Source: Clostridiales bacterium
Lineage (GTDB): Bacteria > Bacillota > Clostridia > Christensenellales > Aristaeellaceae
NCBI GenBank assembly: GCA_019420065.1
Contig: JAHZHX010000091.1
Coordinates: 1 to 6,064 of the forward strand
Direction: 5' to 3'
Length of the DNA stretch: 6,064 nucleotides
Below are positions 5,674 to 6,064 of the stretch, in pieces (the stretch's first letter is position 1; every line of letters begins with the position of its first letter). A program made the translations under genes and the position numbers. The notes below the pieces were generated by a model. The model saw only the letters and a list, made by a program, of their open reading frames with translations, was not told where the DNA came from and did no database searches.

Positions 5674-6064
5674 ATGAAATGGGTTTGCAGCGTATGCGGT
5701 TATGTGTATGAAGGGGAGAAGGCGCCGGAAAGGTGCCCGCAGTGCGGCGTTCCTGCGTCTAAGTTTGTGGCGCAGAAAGCGGAAATGAGCTGGGCGGCGG
5801 AGCATGTTGTTGGCGTTGCCAGCGATGTTCCTGAAGAAATCAAGGAGGGCCTGCGCGCGAATTTTGCCGGCGAGTGCTCCGAGGTTGGTATGTATCTGGC
5901 GATGGCGCGCGTTGCTCACCGTGAAGGCTATCCTGAAATCGGCCTCTACTGGGAAAAGGCTGCTTACGAAGAGGCCGAGCATGCCGCCAAGTTTGCCGAG
6001 CTGCTGGGCGAGGTCGTGACCGACAGCACCAAGAAGAACCTGCAGATGCGCGTTGACGCCGAGA
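5674..6064 (+). CDS. Reverse rubrerythrin (rubredoxin domain first), 3' end outside window
   Basis: The first 130 residues are present of a protein usually about 180 long. It begins with a rubredoxin-like FeS4 module, C5-x2-C8 and C21-x2-C24, followed by a ferritin-like four-helix domain with E67 in FAGE and E100-x2-H103 in EEAEH, the expected di-iron ligands; the remaining ligands lie beyond the window. Ordinary rubrerythrins have the rubredoxin module at the C-terminus; this order is that of the clostridial reverse rubrerythrins, which pass electrons from NAD(P)H via reductase partners to reduce hydrogen peroxide (and oxygen) in the cytoplasm. It starts at ATG 5674 with GGAGG (5661-5665) 8 nt upstream. 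In clostridia this class is often controlled by the peroxide sensor PerR, but I could not see a convincing PerR box here. It points to an anaerobic host. Confidence 0.93.
   Translation, partial: MKWVCSVCGYVYEGEKAPERCPQCGVPASKFVAQKAEMSWAAEHVVGVASDVPEEIKEGLRANFAGECSEVGMYLAMARVAHREGYPEIGLYWEKAAYEEAEHAAKFAELLGEVVTDSTKKNLQMRVDAE

Overview
This 6.06 kb window looks like a chromosomal segment of a moderately GC-rich anaerobic Firmicute, probably a Clostridia-type organism. The evidence is an AddB-type (not RecBCD) nuclease subunit, strong GGAGG/AAGGGGG ribosome binding sites, sigma-A-like promoters with AT-rich spacers, and a 'reverse' rubrerythrin, an oxygen/peroxide defence protein typical of anaerobic clostridia. 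I cannot name the species.

Layout. (1) 1-159, plus strand: the last 52 codons of a tyrosine recombinase (integrase), cut by the window start. (2) 160-274: a non-coding spacer with an 11-bp inverted repeat plus a third copy of its core, followed by a hairpin that works as a terminator for the opposite strand. (3) 275-1570, minus strand: guaA, whose 3' end faces the integrase. The 3' end of guaA is a known insertion hotspot for genomic islands, so the left edge of the window is probably the end of an integrated element. This GuaA is unusual: its synthetase and dimerisation domains are complete, but the glutaminase domain has lost about 80-90 residues and the catalytic triad. (4) 1571-1750: a divergent promoter region. 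(5) 1751-5047, plus: addB, the nuclease/Fe-S subunit of the AddAB double-strand-break repair enzyme. Its nuclease and Fe-S residues are present, but its N-terminal Walker A motif is not recognisable and no addA follows it. (6) 5153-5563, plus: a 136-residue P-loop protein of unknown function with its own promoter and a leader hairpin. (7) 5674 to the window end, plus: a reverse rubrerythrin, truncated by the window, preceded by a long dyad around a possible promoter.

The genes do not form one pathway. guaA (purine synthesis) and addB (DNA repair) are divergent neighbours with separate promoters. addB, the P-loop gene and rubrerythrin are co-oriented, but each has its own gap and ribosome binding site, and the P-loop gene has its own promoter, so they are probably separate or only loosely linked units. 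The points most worth following up are the glutaminase-less GuaA, the Walker-A-less AddB without AddA beside it, the uncharacterised P-loop protein, and the integrase/guaA junction.
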